Of a DNA stretch of 6,447 nucleotides, positions 1-5,221 are shown piece by piece; positions within the stretch are counted from its first letter, which is position 1, and each line of letters begins with the position of its first letter. This DNA is from MKRK01 sp001896915 (lineage in GTDB: Bacteria > Bacillota > Clostridia > Oscillospirales > Acutalibacteraceae). The position numbers and the translations under genes were made by a program. The DNA is taken from positions 1-6,447 of the forward strand of contig CALJJF010000092.1 of assembly GCA_937973935.1 (NCBI GenBank), given 5' to 3'. The notes below the pieces were generated by a model, which made no database searches, was not told the DNA's origin, and saw only the letters and a program-made list of their open reading frames with translations.

Positions 1-625
1 TTCCCGCCATGCGTCCGTGTTCACTGGCGTTGACGTCGTTTGCTACCCGGTATACCTCACAATTTCTGATTGTAATCCCTGTTAACGTGCCTGCCGTCGA
101 CCCGTCAAAATGAATTCCCTGGCGGTCGTCCACCGACGAAAAGTCATAGGGTATTTCATGGGGTAGGGTATCGGGAATTTCGTTGGTTACGGCAATGCTT
201 TCCACTGTAATATGGCTTTGGTTGTTAAAATAAATTGCCGCATCGACCCTGTCATTGGTCAAGGGATTATACCGCTTGCCGTTGCCGTTGATCAACGGTA
301 GGTTCCCTGTGCCGTAAGCCCCGATTCTGATGGGATTTCCGCTGACGCCGGAGCCCTTGGGATACAAAACTCCCGTCCATGTACAGCCCCTTTTTAACAA
401 AATCTGATCGCCCGGCCCAAAGGTCAGGGAATTGACCTTATCGAGGGTTTTCCATGCTGTTCCCATATCGGTTCCGTTGTTTTGATCACTGCCGTTTACG
501 GCATCCACATAGTACACGATGTTCGCAGCCGCTACTGTAAACGGCACTGTGATTGCCATAAGACTGATTACCATACAAATGGTCAACACAGCACTTATCG
601 CTTTGAATAAATTTCTCCTCCTCAT
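1..625 (-). CDS. Secreted right-handed beta-helix protein, 5' part (runs off left edge)
   Basis: The minus-strand frame is open from an ATG at 625 to the window edge, giving the first 208 residues. AAAGGAGGAA at 631-640 is a near-ideal ribosome binding site and fixes the start. The N-terminus MRRRNLFK followed by a hydrophobic stretch (about residues 9-31) and AAA at 32-34 is a classic Sec signal peptide, so the mature protein probably begins near residue 35. It opens with YYVDAVNGSDQNNGT (38-52), then a TAWKTLDKV segment, GPGDQILLKRG (70-80) and SGVSGNPIRIGAYG (92-105). This order is typical of the first coils of parallel beta-helix (pectate-lyase-like) proteins, and later segments such as HITVESIAVTN and GITIRNCEVYRV read as further beta-helix rungs. 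Such proteins are polysaccharide lyases, glycosidases or surface adhesins. The catalytic coils are outside the window, so substrate and activity cannot be assigned. The fold and export are secure; the function is open. Confidence 0.9.
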   Translation of the reverse strand, partial: MRRRNLFKAISAVLTICMVISLMAITVPFTVAAANIVYYVDAVNGSDQNNGTDMGTAWKTLDKVNSLTFGPGDQILLKRGCTWTGVLYPKGSGVSGNPIRIGAYGTGNLPLINGNGKRYNPLTNDRVDAAIYFNNQSHITVESIAVTNEIPDTLPHEIPYDFSSVDDRQGIHFDGSTAGTLTGITIRNCEVYRVANDVNASEHGRMAG

Positions 626-839
626 GATCTTTCCTCCTTTAATATTTCATGCAGCTCCTCTGCATTGTGACTATTTTACATATTATATTAATATTATATT
701 ATATTTTTGTATATATATTATAAAACATAGCAATCCATATGTTATATGAATTCCTTTATTATTCTCTTGGATAATTTTTAGGGCACTTTTACCGTATGGA
801 AGCGGTTAACGGGTTACTTGTTAAATTTTACGATATGTC

Positions 840-867
840 TTGTAAAATAAATAGTTTCAGTTATAAT
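840..867 (+). promoter_or_regulatory. Candidate sigma-A promoter of the hydrogenase gene
   Basis: TTGTAA at 840-845 and a perfect TATAAT at 862-867 are separated by 16 bp. Transcription would start near 874, leaving a leader of about 185 nt before the hydrogenase ATG. The region is AT-rich, so chance matches are possible, but the perfect -10 and acceptable spacing make this the best candidate upstream of 1059. Confidence 0.55.
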
Positions 868-917
868 AATAGTAATTTCCCGTCATAAAACTGCTGAATC
901 TGCTTTTTAAAAACACA

Positions 918-948
918 GGAAGGGCAGCTTCTATTGCATGGCCTTTCC
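918..948 (+). promoter_or_regulatory. Potential stem-loop in the hydrogenase leader
   Basis: GGAAGGGC (918-925) can pair with GCCTTTCC (941-948) to give 8 bp including one G-U, closing a 15-nt loop. No U-tract follows, so it is not a typical terminator. It lies about 45 nt downstream of the predicted transcription start. No known RNA family is recognised. Confidence 0.4.
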
Positions 949-973
949 CGATGGTAAGACAACGTAATTCGAT

Positions 974-1014
974 ACAACGTGACCGGCGGAACGGCGAATC
1001 ACATCTGCTGTTGT
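974..1014 (+). promoter_or_regulatory. Potential long bulged stem-loop in the hydrogenase leader
   Basis: The continuous 12-nt strand ACAACGTGACCG (974-985) is matched in order by CGG (992-994), TCAC (999-1002) and GTTGT (1010-1014). This gives 12 bp with 4-nt and 7-nt bulges on the 3' side and a 6-nt apical loop GCGGAA. The word ACAACGT also occurs at 959-965, so an alternative register is possible. The element ends 44 nt before the start codon and leaves the Shine-Dalgarno (GAGG, 1050-1053) free. It is not recognised as a described riboswitch. Confidence 0.35.
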
Positions 1015-1058
1015 GAGAAATACAGGAAACAATAACACCAATCAGAAATGAGGATTTT

Positions 1059-2324
1059 ATGAATTCGTTTGAATCACTTTATCATAAAGCTGTGAAAGCG
1101 GCGGTGGAAAACAACCTTGATGAGACCTTTGACAGGGAGAGCATTAAAAATTATGACAAGCGCCATCTGGATTGTTTGTTACATCCCGAGGATGAATCTG
1201 CCGTCATTCGCATCAATGACTGCCGGTGTGACGAGGAACAGAAGCAGAAATGCAAGGACAATTGCGCCTATGACGCTATGACAGTGAGCAATGAAGGAAA
1301 CATTCAAATCTCAAAAGAGGATTGCACCGGTTGTGCCGTTTGCGTGGCTAAATGCAGTGGGCAAAATCTGACGGATCGCAAGGATTTGATCCCGATTTTT
1401 GACATGCTCCACAATAGCGATACTCCTATGTATGCCATGATTGCGCCGGCTTTTATCGGACAGTTTTCCCATAAGGTAACGCCCGGTATGCTGCGCAGTG
1501 CCTTCAAACAGCTGGGCTTTACCGGAATGATTGAGGTTTCGCTCTTTGCCGACATTTTAACACTGAAGGAAGCGCTGGAGTTTGACAAATCCATTTTGAA
1601 GGACGACGACTTTTTATTGACCAGCTGCTGCTGTCCTTTGTGGATTGCTATGATACGCAAAATTTATCATACCTATGTTCCCCATGTGCCGCCCTCTGTT
1701 TCCCCCATGGTGGCATGCGGTCGGTCCATCAAGCAGCTTTATCCCGGCGCAAAAACCGTGTACATCGGTCCCTGTATTGCCAAAAAAGCAGAAGCGAAGG
1801 AAAAGGACATCGCCGATGCTGTGGATTTTGTGCTGACTTTTCAGGAAATAAGCGATATTTTTAAGGTTGCTGAAATTGACCCGGAAGCCATGCATGAGGA
1901 TTCCCGGGATCACAGCTCCACCGGGGGAAGGATTTATGCCCGCACCGGGGGCGTCAGCGAAGCGGTAAAAAGCACGCTGCAGATGATACGACCGGACAAA
2001 AAAATACCGCTGACCGCAAAGCAGGCCAACGGCGTTCCCCAGTGCAAGGAGCTGTTGAACGAGATAATCAATGGCAACATCACCGCCAATTTTTTGGAAG
2101 GCATGGGTTGTGTGGGCGGCTGTGTGGGGGGTCCGAAGATATTGATCAGTAAGGAAGAAGGAACAGTCAACGTAAACAAATACGGACAAGAGGCAACCTA
2201 TAAAACCCCTGCCGACAATCCTTTTGTCATGGAAATGCTACACAGCCTCGGTTTTGATACCATTGACAGCCTTCTGGCCCACGACACAATTTTCACCAGA
2301 GATTTTACAAAACCAAAATCATAA
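1059..2324 (+). CDS. [FeFe] hydrogenase with N-terminal two-cluster ferredoxin domain
   Basis: This 421-residue cytoplasmic iron-only hydrogenase interconverts protons plus electrons and H2, probably with ferredoxin as partner. An N-terminal segment of about 50 residues is followed by a 2x[4Fe-4S] domain with C55, C57, C65, C69 and the regular CxxCxxCxxxC set C89, C92, C95, C99. The H-cluster domain carries all three signatures: L1 TSCCCPLW (188-195), L2 GPCIAKKAE (237-245) and L3 EGMGCVGGCVGGP (347-359). The four cysteines expected to hold the H-cluster (C192, C239, C351, C355) are present, as is C191 at the proton-relay position, so it should be catalytic. The triple-cysteine L1 recalls the so-called group B clostridial enzymes rather than classical CpI/HydA1; this is from memory. 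GAGG sits 5 nt before the ATG. No PAS domain, HydE/F/G maturase or partner subunit is visible, so maturation depends on genes elsewhere. Transcription ends at the inverted repeat overlapping its stop. Confidence 0.95.
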   Translation: MNSFESLYHKAVKAAVENNLDETFDRESIKNYDKRHLDCLLHPEDESAVIRINDCRCDEEQKQKCKDNCAYDAMTVSNEGNIQISKEDCTGCAVCVAKCSGQNLTDRKDLIPIFDMLHNSDTPMYAMIAPAFIGQFSHKVTPGMLRSAFKQLGFTGMIEVSLFADILTLKEALEFDKSILKDDDFLLTSCCCPLWIAMIRKIYHTYVPHVPPSVSPMVACGRSIKQLYPGAKTVYIGPCIAKKAEAKEKDIADAVDFVLTFQEISDIFKVAEIDPEAMHEDSRDHSSTGGRIYARTGGVSEAVKSTLQMIRPDKKIPLTAKQANGVPQCKELLNEIINGNITANFLEGMGCVGGCVGGPKILISKEEGTVNVNKYGQEATYKTPADNPFVMEMLHSLGFDTIDSLLAHDTIFTRDFTKPKS

Positions 2325-2368
2325 ACAAAAAGCACAGACGAGACAGCTCATCTGTGCTTTTTGTTTAT
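2321..2368. terminator. Bidirectional terminator shared by the hydrogenase and XRE genes
   Basis: The arm ATAAACAAAAAGCACAGA (2321-2338) is repeated as its perfect reverse complement at 2351-2368: 18 bp with a 12-nt loop that can add an inner GAG/CTC pair. Each strand ends the stem in a T-rich run, so it can stop transcription from both sides. The TAA of the hydrogenase (2322-2324) lies inside the left arm, and the TGA of the convergent XRE gene (2370-2368) touches the end of the right arm. Confidence 0.9.
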
Positions 2369-3027
2369 CAACCCTTGTGCTTTTTTTGGATTTCGTCAAT
2401 CAGGCTGTTCATGGATTTCGCATACAGGGGGTAGCTCGCTTCCAGCCGTTCCGGGCGGAGACTGATGGTGTCTTTGTTTCTCTGATAGGAGGCGTCTTCG
2501 TCGCTTTTTAGCAAATCGATCAGCTTGGCATATCGCAGTTTGAGCTGCGCTTCGGTCAGAAACATGGATTTAATCATATCACTGCCAAAGATATCATTGC
2601 TGTCTTTCATATTTATGGTTCCCATTTGCCTTAAAATATGGTATATATAAAGAGAAAGAATGCCGCATATTTCTGTGGTCACTGCTCTGCTCTGTAGCTT
2701 GCCCGTAATGTCGTATATAATATTCAGACAGTTGAATATCTGCCGTTTGTGCTTGAATATGTCAGGGTTATTCTCGGCGTCGTTGACGATCCCATCAAAA
2801 TATGTATTTTTATCGTCCCGTTCTTTCGATCTGCCCAGAATATAATCACAGGTCACGTTATAAAAATCCGCTACTTTAACAATAAAATCAAGACCGCATT
2901 CCCGAATCCCCTTTTCATAGTGGGATAACAAAGCCTGGGAAACATGCAGACTTTCAGCAGCCTGTTTTTGTGACAAGCCGTGTTCCTTGCGCAGTGCTGT
3001 GATTACAACAGAGAAATTATTCGCCAT
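2368..3027 (-). CDS. XRE-family (Cro/C1-type) transcriptional regulator with unknown C-terminal domain
   Basis: The product is a 219-residue DNA-binding protein. Residues about 5-65 form an HTH_3/XRE domain: helix 1 FSVVITALRKEHG, then LSQKQAAESLHVSQALLSHYEKG with recognition helix near 29-38, and closing helices ending in FYNVTCDYILGRS. The rest (about 70-219) is charged and helical with no motif I recognise; it may be a ligand-sensing or oligomerisation domain. I chose the ATG at 3027 because it begins right before the HTH and has a purine-rich AAAAGGGGG about 6 nt upstream. The frame stays open further upstream to 3123, but that extension would include the promoter (3055-3083) and gives an unlikely Tyr/Lys-rich peptide. 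It is convergent with the hydrogenase and divergent from the phosphatase-cobO unit. Its targets are unknown; autoregulation is common in the family but is not shown here. Confidence 0.92.
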   Translation of the reverse strand: MANNFSVVITALRKEHGLSQKQAAESLHVSQALLSHYEKGIRECGLDFIVKVADFYNVTCDYILGRSKERDDKNTYFDGIVNDAENNPDIFKHKRQIFNCLNIIYDITGKLQSRAVTTEICGILSLYIYHILRQMGTINMKDSNDIFGSDMIKSMFLTEAQLKLRYAKLIDLLKSDEDASYQRNKDTISLRPERLEASYPLYAKSMNSLIDEIQKKHKG

Positions 3028-3054
3028 TTGAATCCCCCTTTTATTACAAAGCGT

Positions 3055-3083
3055 ATTATAACACGAGTTGTATATTTTGTAAA
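3055..3083 (-). promoter_or_regulatory. Sigma-A promoter of the XRE regulator gene
   Basis: On the minus strand TTTACA (3083-3078) and a perfect TATAAT (3060-3055) are 17 bp apart. The predicted start lies near 3048, giving a leader of about 20 nt. The spacer and -10 contain an imperfect dyad (TATA at both ends of 3057-3074, with mismatches towards the centre) that could be an operator, but this is weak. Confidence 0.75.
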
Positions 3084-3160
3084 TATGATAAATTTCTTTT
3101 TTTTTCGTTAAAAAAGATTGCACAAAATAATAATATTAATCAGGAAAGGAAGCATTTTAT

Positions 3161-3835
3161 ATGAAATCCTATAAAATACACTTGATTCGTCACGGTATCA
3201 CAGGAGGAAACCTGAAAGGTCAATATGTAGGTCAAATTGACGAGGAAATTACTACAGATGGTATAAACGAATTATTGATGCTCAAAACAAAATATGCCTA
3301 TCCCAAAGCGGATACCTTTTTTGCCAGCCCGCTGAAGCGTTGCAGCGAAACCCTCCGAATCCTATACGGCGACATTGAGCCGGTCATCATTGAGGGAATC
3401 TCCGAGTGTAATTTCGGGGAGTTTCAGGGAAAGACCTTTGATGAACTGCAAACAGACGAGTTGTTTCGCAAATGGGCGACTGCCGGCAACGACATCACTC
3501 CGCCCGGAGGGGAAGCAAGCAGCGAATTTACCGACCGCTGTATTGCCGCTTTTGATATTATTGCCGACACCGTTATCAACAGTGAAATCCCCGAATCGGT
3601 CATCTGCACCCACGGCGGAGTCATCACCACTATTCTGGCTTATTACGGCTTGCCGAAGCGGGATATCTATGGCTGGATGTGCCCTGCCGGCTGCGGCTTT
3701 ACCGTTGAAATAGTCCCGAACTCATTTTTGTATGACGGCACCTTTGAGGTGATTGGTGATTTGCCCCGGGGATATCAAAAGGAGCAGGATCTGGCTCTCA
3801 ATACCATTCTGAAAAGAAGGGATACGGATGAATAA
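3161..3835 (+). CDS. Histidine phosphatase family protein, possibly alpha-ribazole phosphatase (CobC-like)
   Basis: The 224-residue cytoplasmic protein belongs to the phosphoglycerate mutase/histidine phosphatase superfamily. The catalytic set is complete: LIRHG (8-12) with nucleophile H11 and R10, R60 in SPLKRCSET (56-64), acid/base E82 in ECNFGEFQGKTFDEL, a PPGGE loop (114-118), and second histidine H151 in CTHGGV (149-154). GGAAAGGA lies 10 nt before the ATG. The stop overlaps the start of cobO by 8 nt, so the two are co-transcribed and probably translationally coupled. CobC-type enzymes of this family remove phosphate from alpha-ribazole-5'-phosphate or adenosylcobalamin-5'-phosphate late in B12 assembly. 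The cobO neighbour makes that reading attractive, but it is inference; the superfamily also has sugar-phosphate and broad-specificity members. The phosphatase fold is secure, the substrate is not. I found no convincing promoter in the AT-rich gap before it. Confidence 0.92.
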   Translation: MKSYKIHLIRHGITGGNLKGQYVGQIDEEITTDGINELLMLKTKYAYPKADTFFASPLKRCSETLRILYGDIEPVIIEGISECNFGEFQGKTFDELQTDELFRKWATAGNDITPPGGEASSEFTDRCIAAFDIIADTVINSEIPESVICTHGGVITTILAYYGLPKRDIYGWMCPAGCGFTVEIVPNSFLYDGTFEVIGDLPRGYQKEQDLALNTILKRRDTDE

Positions 3836-4349
3836 AGGAATGATCCATATTTACTGCGGAAACGGCAAAGGCAAAACCACTGCCGCCGTCGGGCTTTGCG
3901 CCCGGTTCGCAGGTAGCGGAAAAAATGCACTGTTTGCCTATTTTTTAAAGGGTCAAAACAGCAGCGAGATCCCCTCTTTGCAAAAGCTGGGCGTCACAAT
4001 CATTAAGCCGGTCCAGCCGAAAAAATTCATTCCGTATATGAATGAATGGGAACTCGCGGAATGCAAACAGGCGCAGAGGCTCTGTATCCGCGAAATCACA
4101 GACCTGCTGAAAACCGGCGAGTATGGTATGTTGGTGCTGGATGAAATTTTGGACGCCGTTTCGTTGAATATCATCGAAGAGACAGATGTTCTGTCAATCA
4201 TAAAAAATTATCCCGATACAGAGGTTGTGCTGACCGGGCGAAATCCCTCCCCGGCGTTGGCTGATATTGCTGACTATATCAGCAGGATTGAACCGGTGCG
4301 CCATCCCTATGAGAAGGGTATTTCGGCAAGACTCGGGATAGAATATTAA
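3828..4349 (+). CDS. cobO: ATP:corrinoid (cob(I)yrinic acid a,c-diamide) adenosyltransferase, CobO/BtuR type
   Basis: This 173-residue enzyme transfers the 5'-deoxyadenosyl group of ATP to a Co(I) corrinoid, the step that makes coenzyme B12. The CobA/CobO/BtuR P-loop family is shown by the N-terminal Walker A variant CGNGKGKTT (10-18), FLKGQ (39-43), the acidic strand MLVLDEILDAV (101-111), VVLTGRNP (133-140), and the C-terminal HPYEKGISARLGIEY (159-173), all in the expected order. Its length is slightly below that of the Salmonella enzyme. The start ATG lies inside the last codons of the phosphatase (8-nt overlap, ATGAATAA), with AGAAGG 7 nt upstream, so translation is probably coupled. No other cobalamin gene or B12 riboswitch is visible, which points to salvage or to a biosynthetic locus elsewhere. 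Transcription ends at the hairpin that begins within its stop codon. Confidence 0.94.
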   Translation: MNKGMIHIYCGNGKGKTTAAVGLCARFAGSGKNALFAYFLKGQNSSEIPSLQKLGVTIIKPVQPKKFIPYMNEWELAECKQAQRLCIREITDLLKTGEYGMLVLDEILDAVSLNIIEETDVLSIIKNYPDTEVVLTGRNPSPALADIADYISRIEPVRHPYEKGISARLGIEY

Positions 4350-4377
4350 AGGCTGTAACATAAATGTTACAGCCTTT
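4348..4377. terminator. Bidirectional terminator shared by cobO and pduL
   Basis: AAAGGCTGTAACAT (4348-4361) and its perfect reverse complement ATGTTACAGCCTTT (4364-4377) form a stem of up to 14 bp around a very short loop; in practice the terminal pairs will open. Plus-strand transcripts end with a TTT run at the stem base and the minus strand likewise. It starts on the last bases of the cobO stop codon and lies 20 nt past the pduL stop. Confidence 0.88.
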
Positions 4378-4397
4378 GTAATCTGATTTTAATAAAG

Positions 4398-4967
4398 TTA
4401 TTTTACAATATAGCCTACTGTACCGCCGAAGGCTGCGTTACCTTCATCTGTGTCCAGATGCATAGCAAGTGCAAAATTCTCATGCACCCTGACAACCACA
4501 TCGCCGTAAATTGTGCCGCGTATATCGGACTGTACTTCAACCTTGACTATTTCATTGTTCTCCACATTCAGTTCCTTTGCATCTTCCGGAGTCATATGGA
4601 TATGCCGTTTTGCTACAATCACGCCTTCATCGATTTCAACCTTGCCGCAAGGTCCTACGATTTTACAGCCTGCGCTTCCCGCTATATCACCGGATTCGCG
4701 AATGGGAGCGTTGATACCGGCAATGCGACAATCCGACATGGATAATTCGATCTGGGTTGACGGTCTAAGGGGACCGAGTACTGCAATGTTCTTCAAAACA
4801 CCTTTGGGTCCGATTACATCAACACGCTCTTCACAGGCATATTGACCCGGCTGGGATAAATCCTTCCGATTTTTCAGACAGTGTGTTTCACCAAATAATA
4901 TCTCCAAATCTGCCTCACAAAGATGGACATGCTTCACCGATACTTCTACTAAAATAGGTTTTGCCAT
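4398..4967 (-). CDS. pduL: Phosphate propanoyltransferase / phosphotransacylase PduL
   Basis: PduL enzymes exchange CoA and phosphate on short acyl groups (propionyl- or acetyl-CoA to acyl-phosphate), feeding an acyl kinase that makes ATP. They are unrelated to Pta. From the ATG at 4967 the product has 189 residues: VEVSVKHVHL (7-16, metal-binding H13 and H15), KDLSQPGQYACEERV (35-49), VLGPLRPSTQIELS (63-76), APIRESGDI (87-95, conserved Arg), the second-barrel IVAKRHIHMTPEDA (117-130, H122 and H124) and AMHLDTDEGNA (168-178). The zinc-binding histidines of both domains are present. The start is uncertain. ATG at 4967 matches the usual N-terminus of non-microcompartment PduLs, with AAGGA 11 nt upstream. 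ATG at 4979 has GGAAGG touching it, which is too close. TTG at 5045 has AAGGA at an ideal 8 nt and would add 26 residues that do not resemble an amphipathic encapsulation peptide. No shell genes are near, so it is probably a free cytosolic enzyme. Confidence 0.94.
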   Translation of the reverse strand: MAKPILVEVSVKHVHLCEADLEILFGETHCLKNRKDLSQPGQYACEERVDVIGPKGVLKNIAVLGPLRPSTQIELSMSDCRIAGINAPIRESGDIAGSAGCKIVGPCGKVEIDEGVIVAKRHIHMTPEDAKELNVENNEIVKVEVQSDIRGTIYGDVVVRVHENFALAMHLDTDEGNAAFGGTVGYIVK

Positions 4968-5076
4968 AACTGTTTTCATCCTTCCGCAGGGAACCGAAAG
5001 CTTTGTTTCATCCACAGAACCATGGAACAGCAAACAAAACCTCAAGACTGAGTTCCTTCGTTAATTTATTACATCT

Positions 5077-5105
5077 ATTCTACTACTATATTCTTTTCAT
5101 TTCAA
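5077..5105 (-). promoter_or_regulatory. Sigma-A promoter of pduL
   Basis: On the minus strand TTGAAA (5105-5100) and TAGAAT (5082-5077) are 17 bp apart, one mismatch each from consensus. Transcription would start near 5070, leaving about 100 nt before the ATG at 4967, or about 25 nt before the alternative TTG start at 5045. It faces away from the kimA promoter, so the two divergent genes share this intergenic region. Confidence 0.75.
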
Positions 5106-5186
5106 CATTTTTCGAAAATTCATATAAATTTGGTTATATTGCATATTTTTTTAATTTTAAAAGCAAATTAACTGTTATTTTATTGC

Positions 5187-5215
5187 TTGAATATTGAAAA
5201 ACATTGTGCTATGAT
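5187..5215 (+). promoter_or_regulatory. Extended -10 sigma-A promoter of the kimA-like gene
   Basis: TTGAAT (5187-5192) and TATGAT (5210-5215) are 17 bp apart, and TGC directly before the -10 gives a TGn extended -10 element. The predicted start near 5222 leaves a leader of about 112 nt that carries the interleaved helices described next. Confidence 0.78.
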
Positions 5216-5221
5216 ATCTTC

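Larger units (their letters stand above)
626..1058. other. Long divergent intergenic region between the beta-helix gene and the hydrogenase
   Basis: This stretch of 433 bases holds no credible gene. The half nearest the minus-strand gene (about 670-730) is almost pure A+T with many TATAAT-like words, so its promoter on that strand cannot be picked with confidence. A 6-bp inverted repeat, ATGCAG (649-654) and CTGCAT (660-665), lies in the leader of the beta-helix gene. The half nearest the hydrogenase has an inverted repeat TTAAC-N9-GTTAA (806-824), a sigma-A-like promoter (840-867) and a leader of about 185 nt with two potential stem-loops (918-948 and 974-1014), listed separately. Small frames overlapping the beta-helix start read as antisense noise. 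Confidence 0.7.

Noticed and set aside
519..749. Plus-strand 76-residue frame
   Set aside because: It lies antisense to the signal-peptide end of the beta-helix gene and continues into AT-rich intergenic DNA, with no convincing ribosome binding site.
818..834. Rex operator at the hydrogenase promoter
   Set aside because: The left half TTGTTAA is present, but the right half does not match the expected TTAACAA, so a Rex site is not supported.
1614..2189. Long minus-strand frames inside the hydrogenase
   Set aside because: They are reverse-strand shadows of a well-supported gene; their translations show no family resemblance.
3092..3118. Poly-T/poly-A hairpin (TCTTTTTT / AAAAAAGA) between the XRE and phosphatase genes
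   Set aside because: It is an A/T-only pairing in a divergent promoter region, more likely an A-tract or UP-like element than a terminator or structured RNA.
3028..3123. N-terminal extension of the XRE regulator
   Set aside because: The frame is open, but it spans the promoter and would encode a low-complexity Tyr/Lys-rich stretch before a normal HTH start with its own ribosome binding site.
4398..5045. Bacterial microcompartment locus implied by pduL
   Set aside because: No shell protein, diol dehydratase or aldehyde dehydrogenase gene is next to it, and the optional N-terminal extension does not look like an encapsulation helix. Free-standing PduL is common in fermentative Clostridia.
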